In this document: positions 27,132 to 36,200 of the stretch, one piece after another
Numbering within the stretch: position 1 is the stretch's first letter
Layout of the letters: every line of letters starts with the position of its first letter
Origin: an uncultured Bacteroidales bacterium
GTDB taxonomy: Bacteria > Bacteroidota > Bacteroidia > Bacteroidales > FEN-979
Direction: 5' to 3'
DNA length: 64,000 bases
Assembly (NCBI GenBank): GCA_903875045.1
Contig: CAIQUS010000012.1
Coordinates: 1 to 64,000 of the forward strand
Notes under the pieces: generated by a model
What the model was told of the DNA's origin: nothing
Databases searched by the model: none
The model's input: the letters and a program-made list of their open reading frames with translations, nothing else
Translations under genes and position numbers: made by a program

Positions 27132-29093
27132 ATGAAAAGAGCAATCTTATTTATATTTCTGATAATTCCCGGTTTTCTTCAATCCCAGATCACCTTCCGG
27201 GACGGGGACCTGATGACCATCTCCAGGGCGGAACAGGATGCTCATCAGGGAAAACTTCACTCCTCCGCATCAGAAACCACTGCAAACTATGATGTGAAGT
27301 GGTACAGGTGCGAATGGAACATCGATCCCGCCGTCAAAAAAATTTCCGGGAATGTCACAACCCTCTTTACACCGCTTCAGCAGGGATTTGATACGATGGT
27401 ATTTGATCTGAACCTGGTCCTTACAGTCGATTCGGTGCTTTACCACAACCAAAAGATGGTATGGAATCATTCCTCGGATTTACTGACGATCCATTTCCCA
27501 TCTGTCCTCCCAAAACTTATTGCCGACTCCGTTTCAGTATTCTACCATGGAATTCCGCCCGATAACGGGTTTGGCTCCTTTGAACAGCAGACTCAGAATG
27601 GGATCCCGGGTGGAATACCGATTATATGGACCCTTTCCGAACCTTACGGGGCAAGCGACTGGTGGCCATGTAAAAACGGATTGGCAGACAAGGCCGACTC
27701 CCTTGATATTTTCATCCGGGTTCCTTCGCCATTCAAAGCTGCAAGCAACGGCACTCTTGTGTCGGCGGCACCTGACGGGCCCAACACCATTTACCATTGG
27801 AAGCATCGGTACCCTATCGCCACCTATCTTGTTTGCCTGGCCGTGACCGATTATGCGTTTTACACACATCAGGTTCCTTTCGGTGGTGATACGCTGGAGG
27901 TCGTCAACTATGTCTATCCCGTTGATTCGGCTTCCTGGGTTACAGAAACGGCGAATATTGTACCGATGATCCAGGTATTTGATACCCTTTTTGGCATCTA
28001 CCCTTTTCAACTGGAGAAATATGGTCATGCTCAGTTTGGATGGGGCGGCGGGATGGAACATCAAACCATGACCTTTGTGGGGTCGTTTGGCTTTGAGCTG
28101 CTGGCCCACGAACTGGCCCATCAGTGGTTCGGAGATAAAATCACCTGCGGAAGCTGGAGTGATATCTGGCTAAACGAAGGATTTGCCACCTACCTCTCCG
28201 GACTTTGTTATGAGCACCTCGCCCCCATCTGGTGGAAAAGGTTCAGGGAGGTCAGGGTGGGTAGCATTACTTCCCAGCCAGGCGGATCGGTATTTTGCAC
28301 AGACACGACAAGCGTCAGCCGCATTTTTTCCAGCCGTCTTTCTTATGCCAAAGGCGCCATGATCCTCCATCAACTCCGATGGATCATGGGGGATCCGGCA
28401 TTTTTTACCGGTTTGAACAATTATCTCTGCGATGCAAGTCTGTCGTACGGATTTGCCCGCACAACCAATTTGAAATCGCACCTCGAAAGCGCCAGTGGCC
28501 AGGACCTGACCTGGTATTTCAACGATTGGGTTACAGGGGAAGGCTTTCCTTACTATTATGTCAGCTGGAATCAATCAGGGAACGTTGTAACCTATACAAT
28601 CAGTCAGGCTCAATCACATCCATCGGTGGCCTTTTTCAAAATGCCTGTCGCTCTACAGTTCAAAAATGCGACCAGTGATACGGTCATCCGTGTCTGGAAT
28701 ACTTTTTCCGGTCAATCATTCACCGCATCTATTCCTTTTACTGCGGATACGGTTATTTTCGATCCCGACTGCCAGTTGATCTCACGTTACAGCCCCTCCG
28801 GAGGAATTGCGGAACGATCGGGCCGATACAATTTACTGATTTTTCCCAACCCTGCGAATGACCAGGTAACGGTTTCATTTTCTCTGGATTCTCCGGAATT
28901 GATCAGTCTGGATTTATTGAATCCCGAAGGGGATCAGCTGGAAATACTTACGACCGAGACAACCTCCCCCGGCAATTATTCAAAGAGTTTCAATATCAGT
29001 GAACCACCCGGAATTTACCTTGTAAGGTTGAAAGTGGCCGGTAAGGAATATTACAGAAAACTCATTGTAGCGGATCAAACCTATGACAGGTAG
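27132..29093 (+). CDS. Secreted M1 family aminopeptidase with T9SS tail
   Basis: About 653 residues from ATG 27132 (the frame extends to a TTG at 27096; the ATG starts a clean signal peptide, MKRAILFIFLIIPGFLQSQ). It is a gluzincin of family M1: the exopeptidase motif is present as GWGGGMEHQT, and zinc ligands are HELAHQWFG (His326, His330) with Glu349 in NEGFATYLS. The C-terminus is a T9SS sorting domain (LLIFPNPANDQVTVSF, PPGIYLVRLKV). It releases N-terminal amino acids from extracellular peptides. It is shorter than PepN because the C-terminal ARM domain is replaced by the sorting tail. Confidence 0.94.
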   Translation: MKRAILFIFLIIPGFLQSQITFRDGDLMTISRAEQDAHQGKLHSSASETTANYDVKWYRCEWNIDPAVKKISGNVTTLFTPLQQGFDTMVFDLNLVLTVDSVLYHNQKMVWNHSSDLLTIHFPSVLPKLIADSVSVFYHGIPPDNGFGSFEQQTQNGIPGGIPIIWTLSEPYGASDWWPCKNGLADKADSLDIFIRVPSPFKAASNGTLVSAAPDGPNTIYHWKHRYPIATYLVCLAVTDYAFYTHQVPFGGDTLEVVNYVYPVDSASWVTETANIVPMIQVFDTLFGIYPFQLEKYGHAQFGWGGGMEHQTMTFVGSFGFELLAHELAHQWFGDKITCGSWSDIWLNEGFATYLSGLCYEHLAPIWWKRFREVRVGSITSQPGGSVFCTDTTSVSRIFSSRLSYAKGAMILHQLRWIMGDPAFFTGLNNYLCDASLSYGFARTTNLKSHLESASGQDLTWYFNDWVTGEGFPYYYVSWNQSGNVVTYTISQAQSHPSVAFFKMPVALQFKNATSDTVIRVWNTFSGQSFTASIPFTADTVIFDPDCQLISRYSPSGGIAERSGRYNLLIFPNPANDQVTVSFSLDSPELISLDLLNPEGDQLEILTTETTSPGNYSKSFNISEPPGIYLVRLKVAGKEYYRKLIVADQTYDR

Positions 29094-29124
29094 AAACCAG
29101 CTGCAAATGATTCCAATTGGCCCG

Positions 29125-29400
29125 TTATTTCTTCACTATTTCAACCCGCCTGTTTTTGGCCCGGCCATCTTCAGTTCTGTTATCGGCAACCGGTTTTTCC
29201 TGGTCCCAGCCGATAAACGATAGCCTGGCCTTATTGATCCCTTTGGCAACAATCGCATCCATGACCGCTTTCGCACGATCGTTGGAGAGTTTTTTATTGC
29301 TTGCACCGTCATAAACATTATCGGTATGGCCTTCAACTTCCATAGGTACAATCCTGATTTTTAAAACCAAACGAATGTAACCGTGGCTGATTCAGGTTTT
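29125..29400 (-). pseudogene. OmpA-like C-terminal domain remnant
   Basis: Only about 75 residues of an OmpA peptidoglycan-binding domain remain: VEGHTDNVYDGASNKKLSNDRAKAV in two halves, then LSFIGWDQEKPVADN and GRAKNRRVEIV. The frame opens after an upstream stop near 29395 with no signal peptide, beta-barrel or first part of the domain. The first possible starts are TTG 29370 and ATG 29343. The conserved Asp and Arg that bind diaminopimelate are kept, so decay is recent or a minimal protein is made. Most likely a gene fragment. Confidence 0.7.
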
Positions 29401-29413
29401 GAATTGTCGCTTT

Positions 29414-30667
29414 TCAGGCCTGTTTCCTCCTCACCGGCATGGTCATACAACGTGCACCGCCACCACCACGGGCAAGTTCGCTACCTTCAATGGCAATGAC
29501 GCATTTTTTATAGTCGTTGATATCGGTTTTACATTTAACAATCGATCTGGCCTTCACAATTTCAAAACCATGTTTCGATAATTCGTCAAGTGTATAGGTA
29601 TTCCGGGCATACCCGATCACTTTACCGGGGGCGATGGCAAAAAAATTGGCGCCTGAATGCCATTGCTCGCGCTGTTGGGTCCACGGATCGGCCGTTCCGC
29701 CGCAAATCACCGGTTCAAGCGCAAATCCAAGTTTGTTTAACGCACTAATCAGATTTGATTCATTGAAAATGGAGACTACTTTTCCCTTTTCCACAATTAT
29801 GTGAACTGTTTGCAGTTTATTGGATTTCAGGATGACGGGTTCATAGACCATGCATTTGTCGTGGTCGAGCAGTGTGAATACCATGTCGAGATGGATGAAG
29901 GATTCGGGTTTCAACGGAAGTTCCTGAACCAGGATGTGTTTCGAAAGGTTTTCCTGCTTATACCAGTTCAGCAGAAAGTCGATCCCCTGCGAAGTTGTGC
30001 GCGTTCCGGTGCCAACCAGCAACACATCCTCGCGGGCAACGATCACATCGCCACCCTCAATCGTAATATTTGGCATTTCAGGAAAATGGGCAGGATTGAT
30101 GGTTTCGATGCCGAAATTTGAGTGGTGCCTGAAAATGCTCTCCATGATAATCGACTCCCGCTCGCGGACAACACTCGCCATTTTTGAAATCAGTACTTTG
30201 TTGGATAAACATACGGCTGAGTCGCGCATGAAAAAGAAATTATGCAGCGGCATCAGTTCATAGCGTACTTTGCTCAGGAACCTGGTGAGGTTGTCTTTCG
30301 CCATCAACACCCCTTCGATGAGGGCAGTTGAAAGGTCTCCAGCCGGCAGGTCGAGTAAATAGTCGTGAATTTCTTCAACTTTTTCGTTCCGGCAAATATT
30401 GGAGACCAATTCCATCCTGGCTTCAGGGAGTTCTACCACCTCCCTTAAAAGATCCCTTACTTCAAAGGTTTGTGCAACTTTCGAGAGTACGCCTTGCAAC
30501 TGGCTGTATTCCGACAAGCCAATGTTCAGATTGAGAATGTCGCTGTAAAGAGCCCGTTCAGCATTTTCAGGGGTCATATTTTCCACTTCGGCCCCCGGAG
30601 AATGAATGATCACAGATTCCAGTTCACCGATTTCTGAACGTATATCGACAAATAATTTTTCAGCCAT
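29414..30667 (-). CDS. arcA: Arginine deiminase
   Basis: A 417-residue protein of the guanidino-group-modifying superfamily that hydrolyses arginine to citrulline and ammonia. Motifs in order: FFFMRDSAV, NITIEGGDVIV, FIHLDMVFTLLD and the nucleophile Cys407 in GGGGARCMTMP. The length (about 410) and N-terminal SEIGELESVIIHSPG fit ArcA. No arcB, arcC or arcD adjoins it, so it is not in a classical ADI operon; the window's ornithine aminotransferase is 27 kb away. It is divergent from the M3 peptidase. Confidence 0.92.
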   Translation of the reverse strand: MAEKLFVDIRSEIGELESVIIHSPGAEVENMTPENAERALYSDILNLNIGLSEYSQLQGVLSKVAQTFEVRDLLREVVELPEARMELVSNICRNEKVEEIHDYLLDLPAGDLSTALIEGVLMAKDNLTRFLSKVRYELMPLHNFFFMRDSAVCLSNKVLISKMASVVRERESIIMESIFRHHSNFGIETINPAHFPEMPNITIEGGDVIVAREDVLLVGTGTRTTSQGIDFLLNWYKQENLSKHILVQELPLKPESFIHLDMVFTLLDHDKCMVYEPVILKSNKLQTVHIIVEKGKVVSIFNESNLISALNKLGFALEPVICGGTADPWTQQREQWHSGANFFAIAPGKVIGYARNTYTLDELSKHGFEIVKARSIVKCKTDINDYKKCVIAIEGSELARGGGGARCMTMPVRRKQA

Positions 30668-30683
30668 GGTTTACAATTTAGTG

Positions 30684-30691
30684 CAAAAGTA
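30684..30691 (-). promoter_or_regulatory. -7 box TACTTTTG for arcA
   Basis: Minus-strand match to TAnnTTTG 16 bases upstream of the arcA ATG. Confidence 0.5.
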
Positions 30692-30750
30692 ATATTTCCG
30701 TCCATGGTATGCCAATAGTCCAGGGATATTCATCGAAGCGATTGTTTTCA

Positions 30751-30758
30751 TACCTTTG
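30751..30758 (+). promoter_or_regulatory. -7 box TACCTTTG for the M3 peptidase
   Basis: Exact TAnnTTTG match 24 bases upstream of ATG 30783. Its own TTG (30756) is the artificial start of the longer frame, which argues against that start. Confidence 0.6.
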
Positions 30759-30782
30759 CGATTGATTTTAAACAATCACTTT

Positions 30783-32948
30783 ATGCGTTTCATTTTAATT
30801 TTTCTGTCCGCCATGGGATTATTTACCGGATTGGCCCCTGCTCAGAACAGCAACCCTTTTTTTGAAGAATGGAAAACCCCCTTCCAGGTTCCACCTTTTG
30901 AACAAATTAAAAACGAGCACTATTTGCCGGCTTTTCAGGCCGGAATGAAGGAGCATCAGGAAGAGATTGATGCCATTGTGAATGATACCAGGCCACCAAC
31001 ATTCGAGAATACAATTGCCGCATTTGACCGCAGTGGAAGTCTACTGCGCAAAGTAAGTGCTGTTTTTTATGCTTTGAACAGTGCCAACACCAATAAAGAG
31101 ATGCAGGATCTTGCACGAAAACTTTCACCTCTCACAACAACGCATACCGACGATATTGACTTTAATCCCAAACTATTTCCACGTATAAAGATCCTCTATG
31201 ATCAAAAAGACAATCTGAACCTTGACCCGCTCCAAATGAGGCTTCTCACAGAAACCTACAAGGATTTTATCAGATCGGGTGCAGGACTCGACCCTGAAAA
31301 ACAGGATCGGCTTCGAAAACTGAACAGCCAGATTGACATGCTGCAACTTTCGTTTGGTCAAAATCTGCTGTCTGAAACCAATAATTACAAATTGATCATT
31401 GATAACAAATCAGACCTGGCTGGATTGCCGGAAGATGTTCTAAGGATTGCAGCGGAAACAGCAAACCAGGATAGTGCTACAAAAGGGAAATGGGTTTTCA
31501 CCCTGCAAAATCCAAGTATCACCCCCTTCATGCAAAGTTCGGAAAAGCGTAACCTGAGGCAGCAGATATTCAATGCTTCGCATAATCGCTGCAATAACAA
31601 CAATGAAAAGGACAACAAATCGATTATCCTTCAGCTTATACAACTCCGAACCGAGAAGGCCAGGCTGCTTGGTTATCCAACCTGGGCCGAATTTGCACTT
31701 GACGATCGTATGGCGAAAAAGCCTGAAAACGTATATAAATTGCTTGATCAGGTATGGCAACCCGCAATTATCCGGGCAAAAAGCGAATTATCCGCCATGC
31801 AACAGATCATTGACAGGGAGAACGGAGGGTTCAGTTTAGAAGATTACGACTGGCAGTTCTACAGCGAAAAACTTAAAAAAGAAGTTTACGCCCTGGATGA
31901 GGAAGTGATCAAACCCTATTTTAAACTTGAAAATGTCAGGGATGGCATTTTCTATGTGTCTGAAAAACTTTACGGGATCAAATTCACTGAGATTAAAAAT
32001 GCACCGAAATATTACGGGGATGTCACCCTTTACGAATGCAAGGATTCAGATGGAAGCCATCTGGGAGTTGTTTACCTTGATTTCCATCCCCGTGCCGGCA
32101 AACGGGGCGGTGCCTGGTGTGGAAGTTACCGGCCGCAATCGTGGCAGAACGGAAAGCGCATTGCCCCGGTGGTAACTATCGTAACCAATTTTTCGCCTCC
32201 ATCAGCCGGGAAACCGGCCCTCCTGACATCAGATGAGGTTGAGACCTTTTTTCATGAATTCGGCCATGCACTAAATGGTTTGCTGAAAAATGTCAAATAT
32301 AACGGATTATCAGGGGTGCCGCGCGATTTTGTTGAGTTGCCAAGTCAAATCATGGAGCATTGGGCGTTTGAACCTGAAGTGCTGAAAGTTTACGCAAAAC
32401 ATTTTGAAACCGGGAATATCATTCCGGCAGATCTGGTTGTAAAGATCAAAAAAAGCGCAAATTACGGCCAGGGGTTCAAAACCTCCGAATACCTGGCGGC
32501 CTGCTACCTGGATATGGATTACCATACGACCACAGAACTTTACCATGAACAGCCGAAAGGTGATCAGGCAATGTCCGCCACAGCAAGTGAAATCAATCCT
32601 CCGGATAATTCCAGTTCTGGAGTGATTGGTTTTGAGGAGACCTCCATGAAGAAGATTGGCCTTATCCCACAAATCCCGCCCCGCTACAGGTCAACATACT
32701 TTCAACATTCAATGACCGGTGGGTACACCGCCGGATATTACAGTTACATCTGGGCCGAAGTCCTTGATGCCGATGCCTTTCAGGCTTTCAAGGAAAAAGG
32801 CGATATTTTCGACCGCGAGACTGCATCGAAATTCCGACGTTATATTCTTGAACCCGGCGGTTCAACGGATGCAATGAAACTTTATCTCGAATTCAGGGGC
32901 CATGAACCCGGAATTGAGCCCCTGCTGCTGAACCGCGGTTTGAAATAA
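30783..32948 (+). CDS. dcp: M3 family oligopeptidase / peptidyl-dipeptidase
   Basis: About 721 residues from ATG 30783. A signal peptide (MRFILIFLSAMGLFTGLAPAQ) indicates periplasmic location. The M3 zinc motif is FFHEFGHALNGLL (His491, Glu492, His495) with the third ligand Glu in WEFEPEVLK-type context (here HWAFEPEVL). The family tail MTGGYTAGYYSYIWAEVLDADAF and the late LEPGGSTDAM are present. Peptidyl-dipeptidases of this group trim two residues from the C-terminus of short peptides. The N-terminal PFEQIKNEHYLPAF is typical of Dcp/OpdA. Confidence 0.93.
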   Translation: MRFILIFLSAMGLFTGLAPAQNSNPFFEEWKTPFQVPPFEQIKNEHYLPAFQAGMKEHQEEIDAIVNDTRPPTFENTIAAFDRSGSLLRKVSAVFYALNSANTNKEMQDLARKLSPLTTTHTDDIDFNPKLFPRIKILYDQKDNLNLDPLQMRLLTETYKDFIRSGAGLDPEKQDRLRKLNSQIDMLQLSFGQNLLSETNNYKLIIDNKSDLAGLPEDVLRIAAETANQDSATKGKWVFTLQNPSITPFMQSSEKRNLRQQIFNASHNRCNNNNEKDNKSIILQLIQLRTEKARLLGYPTWAEFALDDRMAKKPENVYKLLDQVWQPAIIRAKSELSAMQQIIDRENGGFSLEDYDWQFYSEKLKKEVYALDEEVIKPYFKLENVRDGIFYVSEKLYGIKFTEIKNAPKYYGDVTLYECKDSDGSHLGVVYLDFHPRAGKRGGAWCGSYRPQSWQNGKRIAPVVTIVTNFSPPSAGKPALLTSDEVETFFHEFGHALNGLLKNVKYNGLSGVPRDFVELPSQIMEHWAFEPEVLKVYAKHFETGNIIPADLVVKIKKSANYGQGFKTSEYLAACYLDMDYHTTTELYHEQPKGDQAMSATASEINPPDNSSSGVIGFEETSMKKIGLIPQIPPRYRSTYFQHSMTGGYTAGYYSYIWAEVLDADAFQAFKEKGDIFDRETASKFRRYILEPGGSTDAMKLYLEFRGHEPGIEPLLLNRGLK

Positions 32949-33064
32949 AGGCAGCGACCGGCTTTTAGCAATTTATTTGGCAGCAATTTTCAAGGTGGGT
33001 CATAAGCACCCTTGCCAGACTGTTAAAAATTGTTAAGAAAATGTCTATTTAGACTAATTCTACG

Positions 33065-33072
33065 TATATTTG
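33065..33072 (+). promoter_or_regulatory. -7 box TATATTTG upstream of the 1926-residue surface protein
   Basis: Exact TAnnTTTG match. If used, it gives a leader of about 135 bases before ATG 33213. Confidence 0.5.
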
Positions 33073-33131
33073 TGTTCTGAATAGTTCGATATCTTCTTTT
33101 CTACATCTTGTTTTTTGAGATTTCCGCGTCA

Positions 33132-33206
33132 CTGGCGGCGCCTCCTTTTGCCAGAGTATAGTTTTCATTTTTTTAACCCCGCTACAGCGGATTAACCCAC
33201 AGGAGG
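33132..33206 (+). promoter_or_regulatory. 5' leader with strong Shine-Dalgarno and complementary CCTCCT
   Basis: AGGAGG (33201-33206) lies 6 bases before ATG 33213, an unusually strong ribosome site for Bacteroidota. Upstream in the same leader, CTGGC-GGCGCCTCCTTTT-GCCAG presents CCTCCT (33141-33146), the exact complement of AGGAGG, in a hairpin loop. Pairing could hide the ribosome site; this is inference. Confidence 0.4.
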
Positions 33207-33212
33207 AATTAT

Positions 33213-36200
33213 ATGGCATTTGTAAATACCATTTCCGGCAACACTGCGTTGTTGCGGTCTCTTCATATTAAAGGAAATACCGCGGCCATTGTCCGGACAT
33301 TCATTTTCCTTTTTTCATTCATGGCAATCGAATCCTTTGCACAGGTAGTTTGCTGCCCCGATTTTTATTTAAAAGATGCTGTTGAAATATGTGCCTCAGA
33401 TTTTGCATGTACAAGTTCAACCCCTGCAGGAGGCAATGGACATGCAATGGCTGCCTGCAAATTAAGTGCACATACTTACACTGTTTATCCCAATACAGCA
33501 CCATATACGTATACCTGGACTGTAACCGGTGGCACACCAGCGAATTTCACCGGAAATCCAAACACGATTTTATGGGGATCAGGCACCACGGGATTTATCA
33601 AAGTAGTCATCAGCGGGGGCGGTTGTCTTGACTCAATCACGCAGCAAATTTGCCTGATTGATGGCCCCAAGGCCAATTTTACAGCACTGCCCAATCCTAT
33701 CTGTGCCGGTGGCCTTGTTCATTTTACAAACACATCAGCAGGCGGAGGTAATTACGTATGGGATTTTGGTGATGGCACGACTTCCAACCTTGCCGATCCG
33801 CCGGATCATAGTTATGCCTTGCCAGGCACCTATACTGTCATCCTTACCGCCTACGACATGGGTCCTCCCAAACAAGGCACAGATCAACGGACACCCTGCG
33901 GTTGCTCAGATACTGCATCAGTGGTGATTACTGTGTTAAATGGCACAGGTCCGAGCATCGAAAAAACATGCTGTTTCGGAACAGTCTGTCCCGGAGATAC
34001 TTCTTCATTTTGCACGCTCGTGGTTTGTGGTACATACAACTGGACTGTGGCTGGCGGAAGTATCATCTCAGGAGCCGGGACCAGCTGTATCAAAATCAAA
34101 TGGGATGCCGTTTATACCGTTCCAACCACTGTGTCACTTGCTGTACCAGGCTGCGGCGCTGCACCATGTCCAGGCACTACAACCCTGCAGGTACCTGTTT
34201 TGTACCCCAATCTTCCCATCAGCGGGCCCAATCCGATCTGTGTCGGATCTTCCGCCAGTTTTTCCCTTCCTTCAATGCCCGGAACCTATTATACCTGGAC
34301 TACAACAGCTCCGGCAGGGACATATACTTTTAATGAGGAGGACCGCAATGTTGCCAGTGTAAACATGACATTCAACCTTGCCGGAACTTACCAGATCAAA
34401 TGTGTTTACAACAATCCGATGTCTGGCTGCAGTGGAACAAGTATTTTCACGCTTGATGTGCTGCCGGTGTTTTCAATCAGCGGAACTGAAATGGTATGCC
34501 AATACTCAGCTCAAACATATTTTGCCACGGGTACTGCCAACTGGGTTGTTACACCGGCCGGCGCAATTGTTCCTCCGGGTTCGGGAATTTCAAAAACAAT
34601 TACCTGGAATACGCCCGGAACTTATGTAATTACAGCAACACCAACCATTGCCGGAGTTTATTGCAATGTAAATGCCATTAAGATCGTTCAGGTGGTGGCC
34701 ATCCCGGTTCTCGGACCGATTACAGGACCAACCCTCGTATGTCCCGATATAAACTCGACTTTCAGTATTACCTCCAACATGCCAGGCAATCCTTTTACCT
34801 GGCTCATCGTAAGTGGCACCGGAATCGTTCAAACCCAGTTTGGTGCAGACAAGGATTCCGCGATCATCAAACTCACCGGAACAGGTCCGACCTGGACGAT
34901 CGGGGTATACCAGGAAATAGAAATCAGTCCGGGTGTTTTATGCCAGTCATTGACACAAACACTTGTTGTTAACCGGTATGGCGCCCCAACAGTGACAGGC
35001 CCTCCGGTTGTTTGCGTGGATGCAATTACAACTTTTACAGCAACCGGCCCCACCCCACCGGGCGGATACCAATGGTCGATACTTCCTCCATATTCCAACC
35101 GGGGAACTGTTATTGGTCCCCAGGGGTTAAGTACCGCCAATATCCGTTGGCACGGGCCACCAGCAGTTGGTGTGACCGTTGTGGCATCGAATTGCGGAGG
35201 ATCAGGGTCTGCAACGGTTACCATTGCAAACCCGCCTGCCATCCCTCTCATCACTGCGAGCGGACCTGTTACCTACTGTTACCCCGCGCTGCCTGCAAGT
35301 ACTTTCGCGCTTAGTGTTCCGAATGTTTATGCGTCTTACCAATGGTACGGCCCGGGCGGACTTGTGACCGGAGCAACGAATTCTTCATACACGCCAGCCC
35401 CGGGAACCTTCCCGCCTGCAGGTGGTTCATTCATTTTTACAGTAGTTGTTTCTAATGGGATTTGTTCTGTTTCGGCAAAAATACAGATACTTATCGGCAC
35501 CTGTTCCGGGGGTGGTGGCTCACCGCCGAACCCGATTACCTGTGCCATTAATTTTACGCCACCCACTGTTTGCGTTAACCAGCCGGCAACTTTTACAGCT
35601 GTGCCAGGGGGTGTATTTTCATACCAGTGGGACTTTGGTGATGGTGCAACATCATTCGAATCACCAACACAGCATTCATACTTATCTTCGGGAATTTACA
35701 GCGTTACGCTGACAGCGACACTGGGGACCTGTGTTGCGACAAAAGTGCTGAATGTAACTGTCAACCCATCGCCAAGTTGTTTGATCACTGTGTCAGATAC
35801 CAGTTTCTGCCCCGGATATTTTGTAACTTTTTCCGGGTGCACCGGCATGAGTTCCTATCAGTGGTACAAAGATGGGAACCTCATTACCGGAGCAACAAGT
35901 GTGAATTACAACGCCTATCAGCATGGCGAATACTGGGTTGAAGTGACAAACGGTTTTGGTTGTCCAAAAACATCAAACCACATCTACATTTATAAGAAAG
36001 CTTTGCCGAAAGCCAAAATTACAGGTGACGGGTTAGTATGTTCCTACGGGGGAAGCGTGGCAAATTTTCAGCTTTCTGCCTTTTTCGATCCCAATTATTC
36101 ATATTCCTGGTCAAGTAATCCGGCCGGTGCCTCGTTCAGTCCGAACAATAACAATGCGAGTTACATCACTACTGTCAACCTTACTTTGCCCGGTGTTTTG

